Shown here: in pieces, positions 12,625-12,977 of the stretch
Layout of the letters: every line of letters begins with the position of its first letter
How positions within the stretch are numbered: the first letter of the stretch is position 1
Source of the DNA: Candidatus Adiutrix sp.
GTDB lineage: Bacteria; Desulfobacterota; Desulfarculia; Adiutricales; Adiutricaceae
Direction of reading: 5' to 3'
Length of the DNA stretch: 12,977 nucleotides
NCBI GenBank assembly: GCA_031273445.1
Contig: JAISRV010000243.1
Span: forward strand, 1 to 12,977
Made by a program: the position numbers and the translations under genes
The notes under the pieces: generated by a model
Database searches by the model: none
The model's input: only the letters and a program-made list of their open reading frames with translations
What the model was told of the DNA's origin: nothing

Positions 12625-12977
12625 ATGACTATTGAGACATGGCCCTTGATTAAAGACGAAGAGGCGTTGTCGACGCCCGTCTTCTCTCTCAGGCGCCGCC
12701 TGGTCCGCTCCCCCAAAGACGGGGAGGAAAAACAATTTTTCGCCATCGACTCTCCGGATTGGGTTCAGATTCTCCCGGTCACCGCCGACGGCCAGGCGCT
12801 TCTGGTGCGGCAGTATCGCCATGGTTCGCGTGAAGTGAGCCTGGAATTGCCCGGCGGCGTGGTGGACGCGGGGGAGTCGCCCCTTCAGGCCGCGCAGCGG
12901 GAACTGCGCGAGGAAACAGGCTACGAAAGCGAAAGCTGGCGTAAAATGGCCGCCTTCCGGCCCAACCCGGCCATCTA
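12625..12977 (+). CDS. Nudix hydrolase, ADP-ribose pyrophosphatase-like (partial)
   Basis: The gene runs off the window after 117 codons, so the C-terminus is unseen. The Nudix box is complete at residues 78-100 and fits G-x5-E-x7-REL-x-EE-x-GY; E93, E96 and E97 are the expected metal ligands. The preceding VRQYRHGSREVSLELPGG (61-78) is typical of the ADP-ribose pyrophosphatase branch, which hydrolyses ADP-ribose to AMP and ribose 5-phosphate, but other nucleoside diphosphate substrates are possible. The ribosome binding site is weak (GAAAGAG, six bases upstream). It follows tyrS by 54 bases on the same strand with no clear terminator between, so cotranscription is likely. Confidence 0.9.
   Translation, partial: MTIETWPLIKDEEALSTPVFSLRRRLVRSPKDGEEKQFFAIDSPDWVQILPVTADGQALLVRQYRHGSREVSLELPGGVVDAGESPLQAAQRELREETGYESESWRKMAAFRPNPAI

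Noticed and set aside
1..12977. CRISPR array, tRNA or rRNA genes
   Set aside because: No regularly spaced direct repeats and no tRNA T-arm or rRNA-like conserved stretches were seen when reading the intergenic regions on both strands.

Overview
The window is GC-rich DNA with AT-rich spacers. It comes from a bacterium with an outer membrane, because it encodes a classical autotransporter (type V secretion) and a WaaE/KdtX-like glycosyltransferase of the kind that builds lipopolysaccharide core. A very large 2-hydroxyacyl-CoA dehydratase-type activase points to an anaerobic lifestyle. A deltaproteobacterial-type (Desulfobacterota) anaerobe would fit, but this is inference from gene content only; there is no rRNA or tRNA here to place it.

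Layout. Positions 1-39 may hold the last codons of a plus-strand gene, followed by an AT-rich spacer and a long hairpin. A minus-strand gene (242-3238) encodes a secreted metalloprotease autotransporter. Upstream of it lies a near-consensus sigma70 promoter whose -35 box sits inside an 18-bp palindrome. The 3239-3697 spacer also holds a 15-bp hairpin and a degenerate direct repeat. Next on the minus strand is a 1503-residue fusion (3698-8209): two BcrAD/HgdC-type ATPase modules, a cysteine motif, a DUF2229-like region and HgdB-like regions. Positions 8210-8888 are a degraded spacer holding a fragment of an IS630-family transposase and a doubtful small membrane ORF.

From 8889 most genes are on the plus strand. 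They are a family 2 glycosyltransferase (8889-9656), a TPR-type protein of unknown role (10124-11188), tyrosyl-tRNA synthetase tyrS (11269-12570) and the first 117 codons of a Nudix hydrolase (12625 to the window end). One small unrecognised gene (9664-9876, minus) converges on the glycosyltransferase and has a strong ribosome binding site. The spacer between it and the TPR gene carries a good plus-strand promoter with a 10-bp palindrome over its -10 box. Downstream, inside the predicted leader, is a hairpin whose core nearly matches the hairpin after the autotransporter gene.

No single multi-gene system covers the window. The points most worth following are the self-contained activase/reductase fusion with both iron-sulphur cysteine pairs intact, the autotransporter protease whose third zinc ligand is not in the canonical place, the two copies of a conserved hairpin in different contexts, and the palindrome-controlled promoters.
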